From positions 1-64,000 of the forward strand of contig LLEY01000166.1 of assembly GCA_001414485.1 (NCBI GenBank): a stretch of 64,000 nt of DNA, in the 5' to 3' direction. The DNA comes from Calycina herbarum (lineage: Eukaryota; Ascomycota; Leotiomycetes; Helotiales; Pezizellaceae). Shown here piece by piece: positions 11,697 to 24,869 of the stretch. The position numbers were made by a program, and so were the translations under genes. Under the pieces are notes generated by a model, which worked only from the letters and a program-made list of their open reading frames with translations, searched no databases and had not been told where the DNA came from. Position 1 is the stretch's first letter. Every line of letters starts with the position of its first letter.

Positions 11697-12621
11697 ATGT
11701 TTATTGCTCGGTCAGAATATGGTAAGTACTAGGAGCTCCCCAAACATTGAAGATCACAATTGACAATTTCACAGATCGGGGTATCAAGTACGTACCTACA
11801 TTTCCAATACACCTCCTTCTCGAACTTCTACAAGCAACAACTCTAACAGCCATATAGCACCTTCTCCCCAGAAGGACGTCTCTTCCAAGTCGAATACTCC
11901 CTCGAAGCAATCAAGCTCGGTTCAACTGCAATCGGCGTCGCGACTGGTGGTGGTGTAGTTCTAGGCGTAGAAAAACGTGTTACCTCAACTCTCCTGGAAA
12001 CCTCCTCCGTCGAAAAGATTGTCGAGATAGACCGCCACATCGGATGCGCCATGTCCGGACTCCAAGCAGATGCCCGTTCAATGGTTGAGCACGCCCGAGT
12101 CGAATCACAGAACCACGCATTCCACTTCAACGAACCCCTCAGAGTGGAGAGCTGTACACAGGCGATTTGCGATTTGGCATTGCGGTTTGGAGAGGGTGCG
12201 GATGGTGAGGAGAGCATTATGAGTAGACCATTCGGTGTGGCTCTTTTGATCGCAGGTTATGATGAGGATGGACCACAATTATATCACGCAGAGCCCAGCG
12301 GAACCTTTTACAGATATGATGCAAAGGCTATTGGATCAGGTTCGGAGGGTGCACAAGCTGAGTTGCAAAATGAGTTTCACAAGGTATGGAGTACCCCTAC
12401 AAACTCCGCGAACCTATGTTCTATCCGGTCCGCTAACCCAACTATAGTCTTTGACAATCGAGGAAGCCGAGACCCTCGTTTTGAAGACACTGAAGCAAGT
12501 AATGGAGGAGAAGCTCGACTCAAAGAACGTCCAGCTAGCAAGCGTAACTAAGGAAAGGGGGTTCAGAATCTATACGGATGAGGAGATGGCAGCAGTTGTT
12601 GAGAGATTACCTGCGAACTGA
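11697..12621 (+). CDS. pup2: 20S proteasome subunit alpha type-5 (Pup2)
   Basis: Structural alpha-ring subunit of the 20S proteasome. Four exons: 11697-11721, 11775-11787, 11858-12383, 12448-12621, 245 residues, the family's normal size. Exon 1 is only 25 nt and exon 2 only 13 nt, yet phases fit and give [20 protein letters not shown], the alpha-subunit signature at the N-terminus. Further conserved parts are [52 protein letters not shown] and the ending [18 protein letters not shown]. As expected for an alpha subunit there is no catalytic N-terminal threonine. The first start codon fits the family. Divergent from GCP2. Confidence 0.97.
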
Positions 12622-15600
12622 GTGAGGGGTAGATGGTGATACGATACCAGTCAAAATCGGAAAATACAATGATAGAACATATCGAGCAAAGCATCTTCGG
12701 AGTTAAGGATCAAGCTCGTTTGTTCTTTTTGCATCTCACACTCAATCCCAAACTTGTCAATCGAAATGTTTCATCGGTCTATTTTCTGCAGTTGGCTTTT
12801 CGTTTTTCCTTCTTGCGCTTTAAGCCGGCATTTTATTTCCAATCGTGCTTTTTCAAAGACATTACCCTCTTCTCAGTACGTCCTCTCTGCTTATTTTCTA
12901 AAGCATTCTTAGATTTTAGTTCTTATTCGAGAAGACTTGCAACAATCAAGAAATCAAGTTTCTAACTTTCTAAATCCTCTCTGAAAGTACTTCTGTTTAT
13001 CCTTTGAACCCTCACAGAATATTTACTGCACTAGGTGGAGCAATGCCCGAATCTCTTATTAAGCACTCTCTTACTCTTTTTCATGAAAGACATAGGATTT
13101 TCGCAAATACATGTACCATCGAAACCTTTTCTTTTAGACAAGCTCAATTATGTTGACTCGAACTCGATGACCCGACCAATTTCTCCAATTCAAAGTTTGT
13201 TAATCTTTAACTATGTGCTCAATAAGAGGATAGAAAACTTTCGTAGAGAAAATTGGGTATGCCCAAACCATTTCTTTCGTTTCCTGTTCGTTGGAATTTC
13301 TCCGGGCTTTGGAGAAAGAAGGGCCTAGGATCGATTTTATTTGAGGTAAACCGCTTCTCTCTGGTAGATATCCTGGGGATGAGAATTTTGTTGGTCGAGA
13401 TCAGGTGGGTGGACATCGAAGTAGCTTCAAGCTTGCTTGTTCTGATCCTGGTGGTTTGTTTCTTCTTTTGGTACTTGCAATATTTGTTTTATCTTAGATT
13501 CCTAGACGAAACGAAGCTCTTGACCTTGAAATTGTCAGCTTTATTCCTTGGGGGGACTTAGCGAAATTTTGAGCCCCATTTCAAGACGAGTAGTCGAGAG
13601 AAAACTAATTTCGTATAGGGAGGGAAGGAGTCACCAAGGGACCTCGTACCTTGTCAGGTCCAGGCGGTTGAGGATCGTCGACCCCAACTGGATGAACGGG
13701 GCGGTTGTACCTGGATGTGGACATGAAGCGACCTCGACTCGAAGCGTGTCCAGGGGTCTGCTCTCGTCATGAAGTGAGCGAAAGGGAAGGAGCGACTTTG
13801 TATACTGAGCTCGGGCCTTGTCCTGTCGAGGTTGAGATCTGAAATCAAGATGGAAGGAGCGACCGAGGGTCAACGTGGGCCGAGGTCGAGTTCAAAGCCA
13901 TGTCTTCACGGCCCTCGACCATGTATGAAAAAGGGTGGGAAGACTAAACTCAGGATTGCTCGGTAGCTGAAAGTCAGAACGAAAGTAAGAACAGATGATT
14001 TCTTTTTGGTAGACTGCTATCGATAGTTTCCGTTTGATAGCTAGGTCTTAATTATCCAGTTGCTGTACTGAAGATGTTGAGATTGGTTATTTGTTTTGCG
14101 TAAAAGGGGGGGTTGATTTTATAGATAGGTACGTGCTTGGACTCCATCGAAGGGGATTTTTTTATGGCGGGGGTGCTATTTACTACGAGAAGGGTAGGGG
14201 GGGGAAGGAGCGAAGTAAAAGGTTAGTGTTAAAGTTTGTTGAGGAAGGAAGGAACGACCAAGACCAATAAGGCCAACCAATGGATGTCATTTCTCAAATT
14301 TTCTCAACCCTAGCATTCCTCAGTCCCTTCCTTCCGTTCTTCTAGAATTTCTGCTCGATTGTCAAAAGGGTCAGACCCCTCCATATAGACAGTAACTATG
14401 AGATGCATTCATTGTCTTGGAATTACTCTTTTGCTGGGGTCGGAATACAGAAGAGGTTGAGCTACCGTACGAGAGATTGATGAGAGAAATTGGTATAGAT
14501 GGATAGTTAGGCCCTTTCTTATTATAACGGAGTATGAGTGTATTTTTTTGGTTTGGATGTGGGTTTAGGTTTCTGAAGCCGATGGTTCTGATGGGGCTGG
14601 CTTAGGTTTGAGCTTGTTGATCGTTCCTTCCCTTTGCAACACACCTTTCTACAACGGGAAGGAGTGACGCAGAGGAGTACCTACCCCCATCCAAATCCCG
14701 TTTCTGGAAATGGTCTTCGATATTTTGTAATTTAAAGAATAGAAACGGGAGAAATTAGACGTTTGCGGTGTTTGCTATGTTAGTTTGAAATTTAGTTGAC
14801 GAAGGTGTTACAGCAGTGTTTCTTTTTGAAGGGGGCTTCCAAGGCTCTTTTTCATGGTTGGGTTATTTTTGCTGTTTGGCCGTGTGTCAATACACTCTTT
14901 GTGAGAGTTTTACTCTCAAATTTTAGAGCAAGGCATACTCTCCTTAAGATAAAAGACGGTGGTGTTTAAGAATAACGCTATGTAAAAAAAATTGGTTCTC
15001 AGCTACTTTCTCATTAATCTTGAGATATTTATACCTTTTATAAGAGTCAAGGAACAAAGGTGGGTGTTGATAATATCGATGGAGATAGAATGGAGGACCG
15101 ATAGATATAGCTTATAATTATATAGGTGCCTAAGTATTCCCAAGTTTGAGAATGCTACTAGTCTCTCGAATATTCGAATAGTAGATAGAAAAGCTGAGAG
15201 GACGTAGCTATAACGTTATCTTGTTGTCTTTCTACTATTATTGATAATTGTTATAATTTCAAGTTCCTAAAACATGGCCAAATGTTCTGGTTGCACAAGA
15301 AACCAAAATTATATTTGGTAGCCCCTTCTTATTTCCCCTCTGTCATTGTCCTTCTGCCCTCTTGGTTTTTACCCTTATTTTACGAGATATTATTATTTAG
15401 TCTAATTCGCAGAGAGTCTGATAACGAAGACAACGGAGAACAATGGTCAAGTGTCTTATGTTTGTAATTTTGATGGTGAACAGTACTTCTCAAAGCTGCA
15501 ATAAAAATTGTCAAAACACCCCTTGGATCGCTTCATTTTTAGATGTGAGCCTGGAAGATGGACTGTTGAAATGTTTTACATGCCCCGAGACTGAAGCCGG

Positions 15601-18600
15601 AAGTTTAGTTGTCGATATTGTTCTATTTACTTTCACTTTTATTGCATATTAGACCCTCGGCGGAGGCCAGATGAGGTTTTCGACTTCACTTCGCAGTTGT
15701 GATGGGATTGGATTTCGCATGCATTCCCAAAAACCAACAGAAGGCTGTGAGATACTAAACTGGTACCGAGTCCCAAAACAGAACCAGTACAACCACGAAA
15801 CAAGCTATAACAAGAATCTAATATCAATCAAACAACTTTCGTCAACCCAACACCCCCAAAAGGATTGGCAATCAGGAAAAACGTGGTACCAACGTGGGAA
15901 AATACGACGCTTACTGCATTTTGTGCAATGCTTTGAAACTTATTTTCTTTTCCAAATCAAGAACTGGTATATGGGTATGGCGGAGAAGGAAAGGGAAATG
16001 CCGTATGATGTAAGTGCAATCTGATATAAATTGAGGTATGGTTTAAATTGGGAAGGATCATTAAACAATTTTGGGAATGGGAAATGCATGATGGTCTGAC
16101 TTGCAGATCGCTTGGGCGAAAGGAGGGATTCGTGGGGTAGACACACAGGGGCAGGAAGGTTGGGGGAGTGGGGGCCCTTTGAGTTGAATATTGCGATGCA
16201 TTGTTTTGAAGCTTGAGGGATGAAATCAGTATGCTTTTGGGAACAATCAAGAGTTGTTGGATCCTAAGGGGATTGTGGTCGCGACGAGATCCATACAGGG
16301 GAGTGAAGCACGTGAGAAATGTAACGTGGGGCTTGCCCTAACAAAACAAATAACTGTGCCGAGTTCCGAGGCCGCCGGAGACTCGGAGGTATTTTGTGAA
16401 GGTGTTCCACGTCCACCTCTACACCTCAAGAGTCTAGACCTTTACTTGTCAACTTCGGACATCGACGATTCTTGGTCAGATCAGGAAGTTCGTAAAAATA
16501 CCACAAAACAAATATTGATTTGATTATCTTTGTGTTTCATCTGGAGGAAAAGAAATGAGAAACAGGGCTCTTTCTTTCTTGCAGGATCGTGGGAAAATTT
16601 GCCCTAACTGGGAAGCTCCTGCTGACTGGCCGGGGAGAACGATGTACCCAATGGTGAGAGATACATGGTGACAAGGGGGCCGGTGAAGTTGATATCTTGG
16701 AGCCGAAGGGGTGCATTCTTCAATGAAAGTCAAGTGCTTGTTCTGCTGGGGGTTGAGTTTATCTCAAGCACTTGCTTTGAGGATCTTCATGTTGAAACTG
16801 TAGGTGGCTTGCCTTACCAGAGTTCTATCGGTGGGTCGGTCGTACATGGACGGCCACACGAGGGAAAACGGGGCGGTGGGCTGGAGGGTGGAAGGAAGTG
16901 ATGTTTTGCTACGTTTTGCTTCGTTTTGCTCACTCAAAGGCGCCTGCAAGTTGTATGCAAGTGCTGTACAGGATCGTTTGCGTCTTTTTCGGGGTTCTAG
17001 GAGGGTCGAGGTATCTGTCGAGTCTAGGTCATCGGTCTGCCCGAATTGGTACGAAGTCGTACTGATTGCGAGAGAGTTGGTGGCTGAACGTCCCTGGTCG
17101 CAGCAAGCGGTGTTGCCACATGGACGCATCAAAGAGGGAATTCACGACGGAGCCTCAATGTTTCCGCCCAGAAGTGATGAAGGGTGGGCGCGATTCGGAT
17201 GATGTTTGGTCCAAGATGTCGGGACCTCAGCTCGATGTCGCTTCTCGCTTTCAACCAAACAAAAGCAAAAGGGGCCTTGCTCCGAGCAAGCACAGCCCAA
17301 AACAAACCTTGGGAACAGGCGGGCCGAGAGCACAGACGGAAAAAGACCCTGTCGATCCACGATTCTCCATCTTCGCTGATGGCAAGACACCGACTCTTCG
17401 GGAATGGAGGCTTGCAGTAGTTGAAGCCCCAGTTAAATCTCAAATCTACCGGTAAAAGGCACGACTCCTGGTCCGAGTTCTGCAACATCTGAATCCATAT
17501 GATGGCGAATTCGAGTGGAGTGGCTTGAGTGGAGTGGCCAGACTGTCATAGATGCCAAAGGAAAACGAGGAGGCGAAGAGTGCAAGAACTGTGAATTTTT
17601 GCTTGCTTAGCATACACCTCGAAGTACAGGGCATCGAAATCTGCAGTGCAACACTGAGGCTTTCAGAGGTGGGGATTTCTCCTAGGTTTCTACGTTGATA
17701 CCGGGGGTGGAAAGAGAGTATCGTACACCTTTACAACTAGGGTAGAGCCAAAAATAACCTCACCTTTATCTGATGGCAGGTCTTCAGGGAAAGTGCATAT
17801 TGGCGTTCTGGAGCCAATCAAGCCATAAAGCGGGATGTCACCGTGGAGAACAGGGGAACCAGATTCCAACCACCACGGTCTGGTAAATGGTGCTTCAGCC
17901 ATTTAATATCAAAACAGCAAGATGGTGGAGAGAATTGCAAGCTGACAGCGGAATCAGGATGCAGCAAGTCGTCCCTAGGCGTTCCCCTACCATGTGGCAC
18001 CCGTACCGGACTCGTCCCATGTCTTGCCTGCAGGTGACGTTCGAGCCCCTTAGCCTCCAAAACTTTGGCCCTGCAGCTTTGTTTTAGAGGAATGGGGCAA
18101 ATTCCGTCAACTCCAAGCTCAACTTCCCAAATTTCACAGCGCTGTGGATGTTTTCTGGTGGTGCAAAGCTGCTGATATTGGACATCGTGGTCAGAATAGA
18201 ATTGGCAATTACCCCCTGGAGAATATTCCGGCCCCTCAGGCCCCCCTCGTGCTCACAATCCCGGTGGTTCAAGGACTCCGAACTATTGACCCTCTTTGGC
18301 GGCTGCAATTGGTACTTTCCGCCAGCATAAACATTTTCACGCTTGGCTACGAATGATAATGCCTGTTCGCCCCGTGGTCCAAGCCTTGTCGATTACGCAA
18401 AGGCATATTGCCAGCATCACCACACTCGGTTCAAGCAATTCAAGCTGGGGTAGTTAGTCCCTGACCGAGCAATTACTCCTGATAGGTGGCCGCCAGCACG
18501 GACGGTGTGGATTGTGAAAGTAATGTGCAAGATTTCGACCTTTAACCACCTCGCAATTACATCGTCCAACCTCACTTGCTGAAAAGAGTCCCTCGCTGGA

Positions 18601-20490
18601 CCACGGGATGTCGTCCCATGCAGTCAATCCGGTCTTGTCAACAACTTGAGCTGAAAGGAAAACATCGTGCGAGGGTCAATGTCCAACGGAAATAGATTTT
18701 CACCCACGTCCTCAATAGCGCCACTAACTGGGGACTTCGTACCACTCCGTCATCTCGCCCATCCCAAACCAGCTCGTCGGTATCGAAACTATCTCCAGCG
18801 ATTGACTCGGGAGTATTGACAGTCCACCGCCAAAGAAGTGTCGAAGAGCGTCACTATTGCCTCACTACTCCATGAATCATCGATTGGTTTAAACTAGTAC
18901 CTGATTATATCGACCTCAGTCTTGGCTTTGTGGCTCTTTTGCGTGCTCGTCAGCCATTCGAACCAGCCGAGTGCGAGATCGCCGTGTATACACCCCAGGA
19001 AGAAACATTGTCCTAATTGTATGTTCTCACCCCTCCTTTTTGTCACTTCTTTCCAGGGTTGTTGTGTTCGAGTTTCGATATTCTCCAATGGCAGGAATTT
19101 CAGCTTGCATGTAGTTACTTTGATTCTGCTTGTAGTGAGAGATTGGCGCAGAGAACGCTGATCGAGTACTTGAAAAGCTTCAAGATGCACGATGCATTTT
19201 GGTGGAGCCATATCGGAATTTGTTCCCAAGCGTTCTGCGGTGTCATGACCAGCTTCTCTAGCTTCAACCACATCTGTATCTGCATCCCCGCTGCGCCATC
19301 TGGGTCGAAGATTATGCAACGCATAAGTTTATGTTGTGGTTTTCTGTGATTCTATTCGAAGATGGTGGCAGCGGAGATAAACATTTTGAGCAGAGTACAG
19401 GGTGGGAAAGATTAACCTACCGGGATCTTCTTATTTTGGCGCTCCAAGGCTTCAAGCACTTCGCCCAGAAAGTAAAGATTCAATATCCAGCTGAACTTGA
19501 TTGGGAATGCACCATACGAGCATTGTACATAGAGGAAATGCCTCACGCCCATGTTCTGCTCCTGACATTGGACTGATTCTCCTCCTCACGGCTCCAAGGA
19601 GATCTCCCATTCAATTTGAGGCTGACGGTAAAGCCGCTGCAGGGGAAAATACCATGCTGATGGCGCATATTATAGGTCTATGCCATTAGCACACTAAGAG
19701 AACACTAGGAGACACCTTCTCCACACTTCTATCCCCATCAACCTGGACTTGGCCACTCACTCTTACACCCGCTCGTTCAGTGTTTCTGCGACCTCTCTGC
19801 ACCCCATCGGTGGCTCCCACATGCTGTCCATGATCTTCAACGCCTTAGTGACGCCCAACGTCTGCCATTCTTCACTCCACCTGGGCAGCCAGTATTATTC
19901 CAGGCTGTCTCAGCCTACCTGGGATATCTGCACATATCTGGTGATAAATTTGTAGACTTCTAGTTTGGAGCAGATCCATTGCTAGAATAGTCCAGTAGAT
20001 GACAGTATCTCACTTGGTGGTATTCTTTGACCCTTTCACAGGATCAACAGTCATCCTTGGATTGGAAATACCCCCATCACGCTGTGCAGTTCTTGTTCAA
20101 CCCACCTAAACCCCCCTCGAGAGGGCATCGTGGAAACAGTACACGTGCATTCGGCACCTATTGGACCTGTATCTCCCGCTCCACTGATTGCACATCGACT
20201 CCCTGAAGATCTTTGCCCTACCCATCCACACAAACACACTCGAAATCTCAACGGGCCTTGGAATTCCCCGGCCTCACACCGTCTCATCGATAGAACCCTC
20301 TCACAGCCATCACCCTTCTCCGAACTTTGTTCTTTTATACCTTCAGCTGCCCACGGTTGAGACATCATCACCTATTGCTTTCTTAGCGCCCGTACCAAAC
20401 GGCCACTATCGGATGATTGAGAGATATCCGTCCCGCTTCTACATTAGACTATCCACTACCGTGGTTGAAAGACAACCCCTCCCAGAATAA
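12622..20490. other. Long gene-free stretch (about 7.9 kb)
   Basis: Both strands contain only short frames without recognisable domains. The left part (12.7-15.6 kb) is pyrimidine-rich and AT-rich and carries eight copies of a GGGAAGGAGCGAC-like motif between 13.62 and 14.67 kb. The right part (16.2-20.4 kb) looks richer in G+C and has longer chance frames on both strands, none of which I can relate to a protein family. It may hold the long promoter or 5' leader of the transcription factor gene at 20.56 kb, or an eroded insertion; the sequence alone does not decide. Confidence 0.55.
13622..14668. repeat. Cluster of GGGAAGGAGCGAC-like motifs
   Basis: Copies at 13622-13635, 13783-13796, 13851-13864, 14202-14214, 14246-14258, 14621-14632 (reverse strand) and 14656-14668 share the core GGAAGG(A)(G/A)(C/T)GA. 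The flanks differ, so this is a recurring short motif and not a tandem copy of one longer unit. Related copies occur in other non-coding gaps of the window (661, 775, 832, 44329, 52322). Confidence 0.6.
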
Positions 20491-20504
20491 ACTCCACGTG
20501 GAGT
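20491..20504. promoter_or_regulatory. 14-bp palindrome with CACGTG core
   Basis: ACTCCACGTGGAGT is a perfect palindrome centred on an E-box, ending 54 bp before the start codon of the Zn2Cys6 gene. Such a site fits a basic helix-loop-helix or bZIP dimer. Function is inferred from position and symmetry only. Confidence 0.4.
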
Positions 20505-20558
20505 ACAATCCCATCGATCGTGGCTATTTCGTTTCATTAGTACTTGGCCCCTTCTACC

Positions 20559-23500
20559 ATGGACGATGTCGAAGCTCCTCCCGAGCTTGCTGACGTGGAA
20601 AACGACGCACCTAAGAATTTCGGAGAAGAGCCAGTTGCCAGGAAGCCCGGATCAAAAGGTCAAAGACGAAAAAGAACCAAGACCGGATGTCTCAGTAAGT
20701 ACTTTATGCAACCCAAATTCTGTGGTATAACTCGATGAGAAAAAAAAGCTAACTTAGGAATTCCGTAGCCTGCCGGAAGCGTCGTATAAAATGTGGTGAA
20801 GAGCGTCCTACGTGCCACAATTGTACCAAGTCCAAAAGGCAATGCGAAGTGTACAGCCAAAGACTAGTATTCAAGTCACCCATCAACGACTACCGTCCAA
20901 CGGCCTCGTCATCTTCTGGTCATCCAAACCAGCCCAGGAACCGCCATAGAAGTCAAATCCAGGGAGTTTCCGCGGTGCCAGCCCCTCTTACCATTGCCCC
21001 GAAGAGCAGTAAAGCTTCAAACTCATCGCCTCCCCTGATCAACACCATACCTACATCAACACTATCAGCTCCATCTCCTGTTGTTGATGGCAGGTTGTAC
21101 TCATTCCAGACCAGTGTGACTCAAAAGAAATTTCCTAAAACCCAGCACCTTCCACAGTCCTTTGACACCAAGACGGATACCGTTGATCGTTCACACATTC
21201 CGGAACCAAGCCAGGGCCAGTTTCAAGAACATCACGATCTTCATCTGGACCCCAACGACTCTGATGCGTCCATCAAGAAAGAGGCCGGAGAGGCAATCCT
21301 TGGATCAGTGGCCCAAAACAGTCGCTATCCGGAAACAAAACGGGTAGAGGGGTCAAGTAGTTCGTCCTTCTATGCAGCTCAAGAGGTGTTTCAAGATTCT
21401 AATAGACAATTCCCAGCTTCAACGGCATTCTATCATCCATATCATGCAACGGCAGATTGGGCTCCGCCAGCGAGAGATTCATTCCATCCTGAACAAAAAT
21501 CAAGGACTGATTATCAATCATCACAAAGAACCATCCAATCCTTGAACGCTGGTCCTTCGCGACGACAAGAATCTCACCCCAACGCAAGTTTCCGGACCTC
21601 TCCACCGACAGAAGTTCCACCAAGACCAACTTTGGCGACAAGAGAAAGTTTGGACTACCTCCCAGAGGAGGACGATGATCCTTTTGATGTCTCCGACGAT
21701 GATATGATTACGGAAATCGATAACCTCGCTTGGCAGGACAACTCTAGCGATCAATACATGAAGAGCAATGACCTTGGTATTCAGGTTGTTGTAGCTATGA
21801 AGAATGGCCAGCCATTTCATGATTCCCATCTACGTTCGGTAACATCATTCATCAGTCGCCCTGATATGCTGGCTACCTATGTACCATCTCCACAATCCTC
21901 CCCATTGAGCGACCCTATGACAGCTAGAATATTCTGCCACTTTGTTAGTGTAACTGGTCCATGCATTTCAATGTTCGAGAGACACCCTGCAAACCCGGCG
22001 TTGATATTTCAAGGACAGCCAGTACCAGCATCACAGCAGCACATGTGGACTTGTGAGTATACCCCCTATTGCAAACATCAATACACATAGATCCTGCATT
22101 GGAAAGCAAACAGTTCCAATTATCGAATCTATTATTGACTCTAAATAGATACCTTTCCAACACTAGCTCTTCGAAACCCCGCACTATTACACGCTATGCT
22201 TGCTCTTGCTAGTCTTCATATTGCGAAGCTTCAAAATGGACCTGTCACGGCGTCGTTAAAACATTATGCAATCTCTCTACGAAGAGTAGGGAAGTTGATC
22301 AACAACCCGATACGACAAAAAGAACCAGCAACACTGGCGGCAGCTTTGCTACTTGCCTTCTACGAATGCTGGTGCGCAGATCATCAAAAATGGAGCAACC
22401 ACGTTTTGGGTGCTAGACAGCTGGTACGCCTGATTGACTTCACTGGCATGGCCAAGAATATCAAACAAACCAAAATTGGACAGCGACAAGAACAACGTAT
22501 GAGATATTATCAAGCCAACCAACAGCACGCAACTGGACACAATCTTTTCGAAGAAAGAATGCGATATCAGGCCTATGTTGAAGATGTTGATGAGAATCTT
22601 GTTGGCCTTTTGATGGGCAAAAAAGTTCGCTACGACCAACATGGCCAGATCCTAGACGACATGGCACAAGACACCTCGACAAGACAATACTCTGAAAGGG
22701 ATCTCGAGCTACATGAAACACAGCGGGATCTTTTCTGGTGGTACTGCAAACAAGATACGTACCAGAGTATTCTTGGAGGCGGCCGACTGTTGTAAGTTTA
22801 ATCGCCCCAAAAGTTGATTATTGTTGAGCTAATTAGGAGTAGTATGGACTATGAACTCTGGGCCAACTGCCCACCCAGAGCCCCAATTGGGCGTCTAAAT
22901 GCAACGTAAGAAGACAATCCCATCTCAAGTAACATGCTAACAAGTACTAGATATGGCACATACGATCACCTCATGCTTCTGCTCGGTCGCTTAGCCAACT
23001 TTGCCGCTAAAGATATCAAAAGAAAGCGCTTGACAATAAGAGCTACTGGAGGTTGGCGACCTCCTATGAACATGTTCAACCAAGGTGGTATGAGACCCGA
23101 CCCTCAAAGTCAAGCTGGTCCCAGCCAACCACCCCCACAATTCCGAGCAAACCCCAATCAGGCACCTCCCCAAATGCCAGGATTTTCCGGCATGTTTCCA
23201 GGGGTCCAAGAAGCCCAACTTCCAATGGGGTTCTCAGGGCAAAATTCGCGAAACTCGGGTTCATGCTCCCCTCACTCTCACCGAAGTGAAGAAGCAGATC
23301 TAGCAACACAACTCGCAGAAGCAGAGGAAGAATGGCAAGATATCCGAAATGCATTTTCTATCCTCGAGGATCATTTCGGAGAAGACTTTCAGGCTCTTGG
23401 TCCGGAGTTTTGCTCTCCGATACAAACTCCCTTTGGCACAGCATTGCAATATAGAACCTATGGAATTGCTGGAATATGGTTGAATTACCATATGGGACTT

Positions 23501-24174
23501 ATAGTTTGTCATCGTGCACATCCTAGTATGCCACCAGCTGCTATGGTGGCCTCAGGGATTGCAGCAAGACAAACTGCCAATTCTGCGAATGAGATTGGGA
23601 GGATTACAGCGGGGATTGCACCGGATTGTGATACGACTCAGCATGTTAATCCGAGGGTTGGTGCGGCGTTGTTGGAATCTACTACTTCTTTATTTGTTGC
23701 TGGTGTTCAAGTATGTTCCCCCATCCTCCTTACCCGCTTAAATACCAGAACTAACCAAACCCACAGTACCAAAACCCCCACCAACGTCTCAATACCATCA
23801 CCCACCTACACAACGTCGCCCGTCTCACGGGCTGGCAGACCGCTTTGGCAATTGTCAATGGCTGCGAAACATCCTGGATTAAATCCGCTGAAATGGGGAG
23901 GGGACCACCTTATATCCGTATGAGTGAGGAGACGGCACGTGCGGCAAGGGGTCATATCGCGGGTGAAGGAGTAGATATATGGAATACGGGCAGGAGAATC
24001 GATCGTGCGTTTTCAGGACGCACGTATGAGGAGAGGAGGGGGATATTGAGGTTAGAGGGGAGTAGGGTTCATTATGCGTTGGGTGTGCTGGGGGTTGAAA
24101 GTGATTTTGAGGGATTGGGGTTGGATGAAGATGAGGCTGGGGAGGGCGAAGATGAGGAGGAGGGTGAAGATTAA
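20559..24174 (+). CDS. Zn2Cys6 (GAL4-type) fungal transcription factor
   Basis: Six exons, 20559-20694, 20769-22052, 22149-22791, 22837-22905, 22951-23710, 23767-24174, encode 1,099 residues. Removing the first intron completes the binuclear zinc cluster: cysteines at about 44, 47, 54, 61, 64 and 71, spaced 2-6-6-2-6, within GCLTCRKRRIKCGEERPTC. The start is the first ATG in frame, just before an acidic stretch. A long Ser/Pro-rich, poorly conserved linker follows, then from about residue 430 a helical region (LRNPALLHAMLALASLHIAK, LAAALLLAFYECWCADHQKW) typical of the fungal-specific transcription factor regulatory domain. A Pro/Gln/Met-rich insert and an acidic C-terminal tail rich in Glu/Asp/Gly may act in activation. 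No metabolic gene cluster lies beside it, so its targets cannot be guessed. The product is presumably nuclear. Confidence 0.92.
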
Positions 24175-24846
24175 GTGGTGAGGGGCTGGAGGTAGGAGGA
24201 AAGGGAAAGTGGTTATGAGTGAATGAATGAATAAATATATACCTTCCCCCTTCTCATAGTGACAACTATCAACGCTTTCCAACCCAAATGTCCGCATTAG
24301 CGACACGAGTACATACACACATTCGAGTCGTGATATCAGCAGAGCATCCTCAACAACGTCTTGCGAAGGATGGCTACCTTCATGCAGAGCACTATCTACC
24401 AGAGAGGGTCATCACAATGATGATGGCACGGAAATGGATCACCGTCATGACCAACTTTGCACTTGTGTCTGGGAAATCTCTTGGTGGACTTTGTGCCACC
24501 AGCACTATGACTTCTCGCGGTGTATTGTTTTCTTTTCTAAGCAGAGGACCCTCTCAACCAGACCCTCAACAACACTAGCAACACCGCCCCTAGAGTTTTA
24601 AAAAAATTCTTATGTAATTGAAGGACTTCTAGATTTCGACAGTGAGTATTTTATGATAGCAATTTATCGATCAAGAGTGTTAAGTTCAGATCAAAAAGGA
24701 ACTAGTCTTGGCACGATATTCTTCATCTACGTTTCGACGTAGTCTCGGATGTCGCAAACAATTGCCTCCATATCATCAGAGCTAATTTCTATCAACGGTT
24801 AGCAGTGGTCTGCCTGGAGATTCTCAATCACGAACTTTGGATGGTC

Positions 24847-24869
24847 ATTGTAATTGGCCCAATTACAAT
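24847..24869. repeat. Perfect 11-bp inverted repeat with 1-bp centre
   Basis: ATTGTAATTGG is followed by C and then by its exact reverse complement. Each arm contains a CCAAT/ATTGG box. It lies in non-coding sequence about 670 bp past the transcription factor gene. Confidence 0.85.

Noticed and set aside
16254..19700. Many 60-140-residue frames on both strands
   Set aside because: They overlap each other on both strands, which fits chance frames in GC-richer sequence better than genes.
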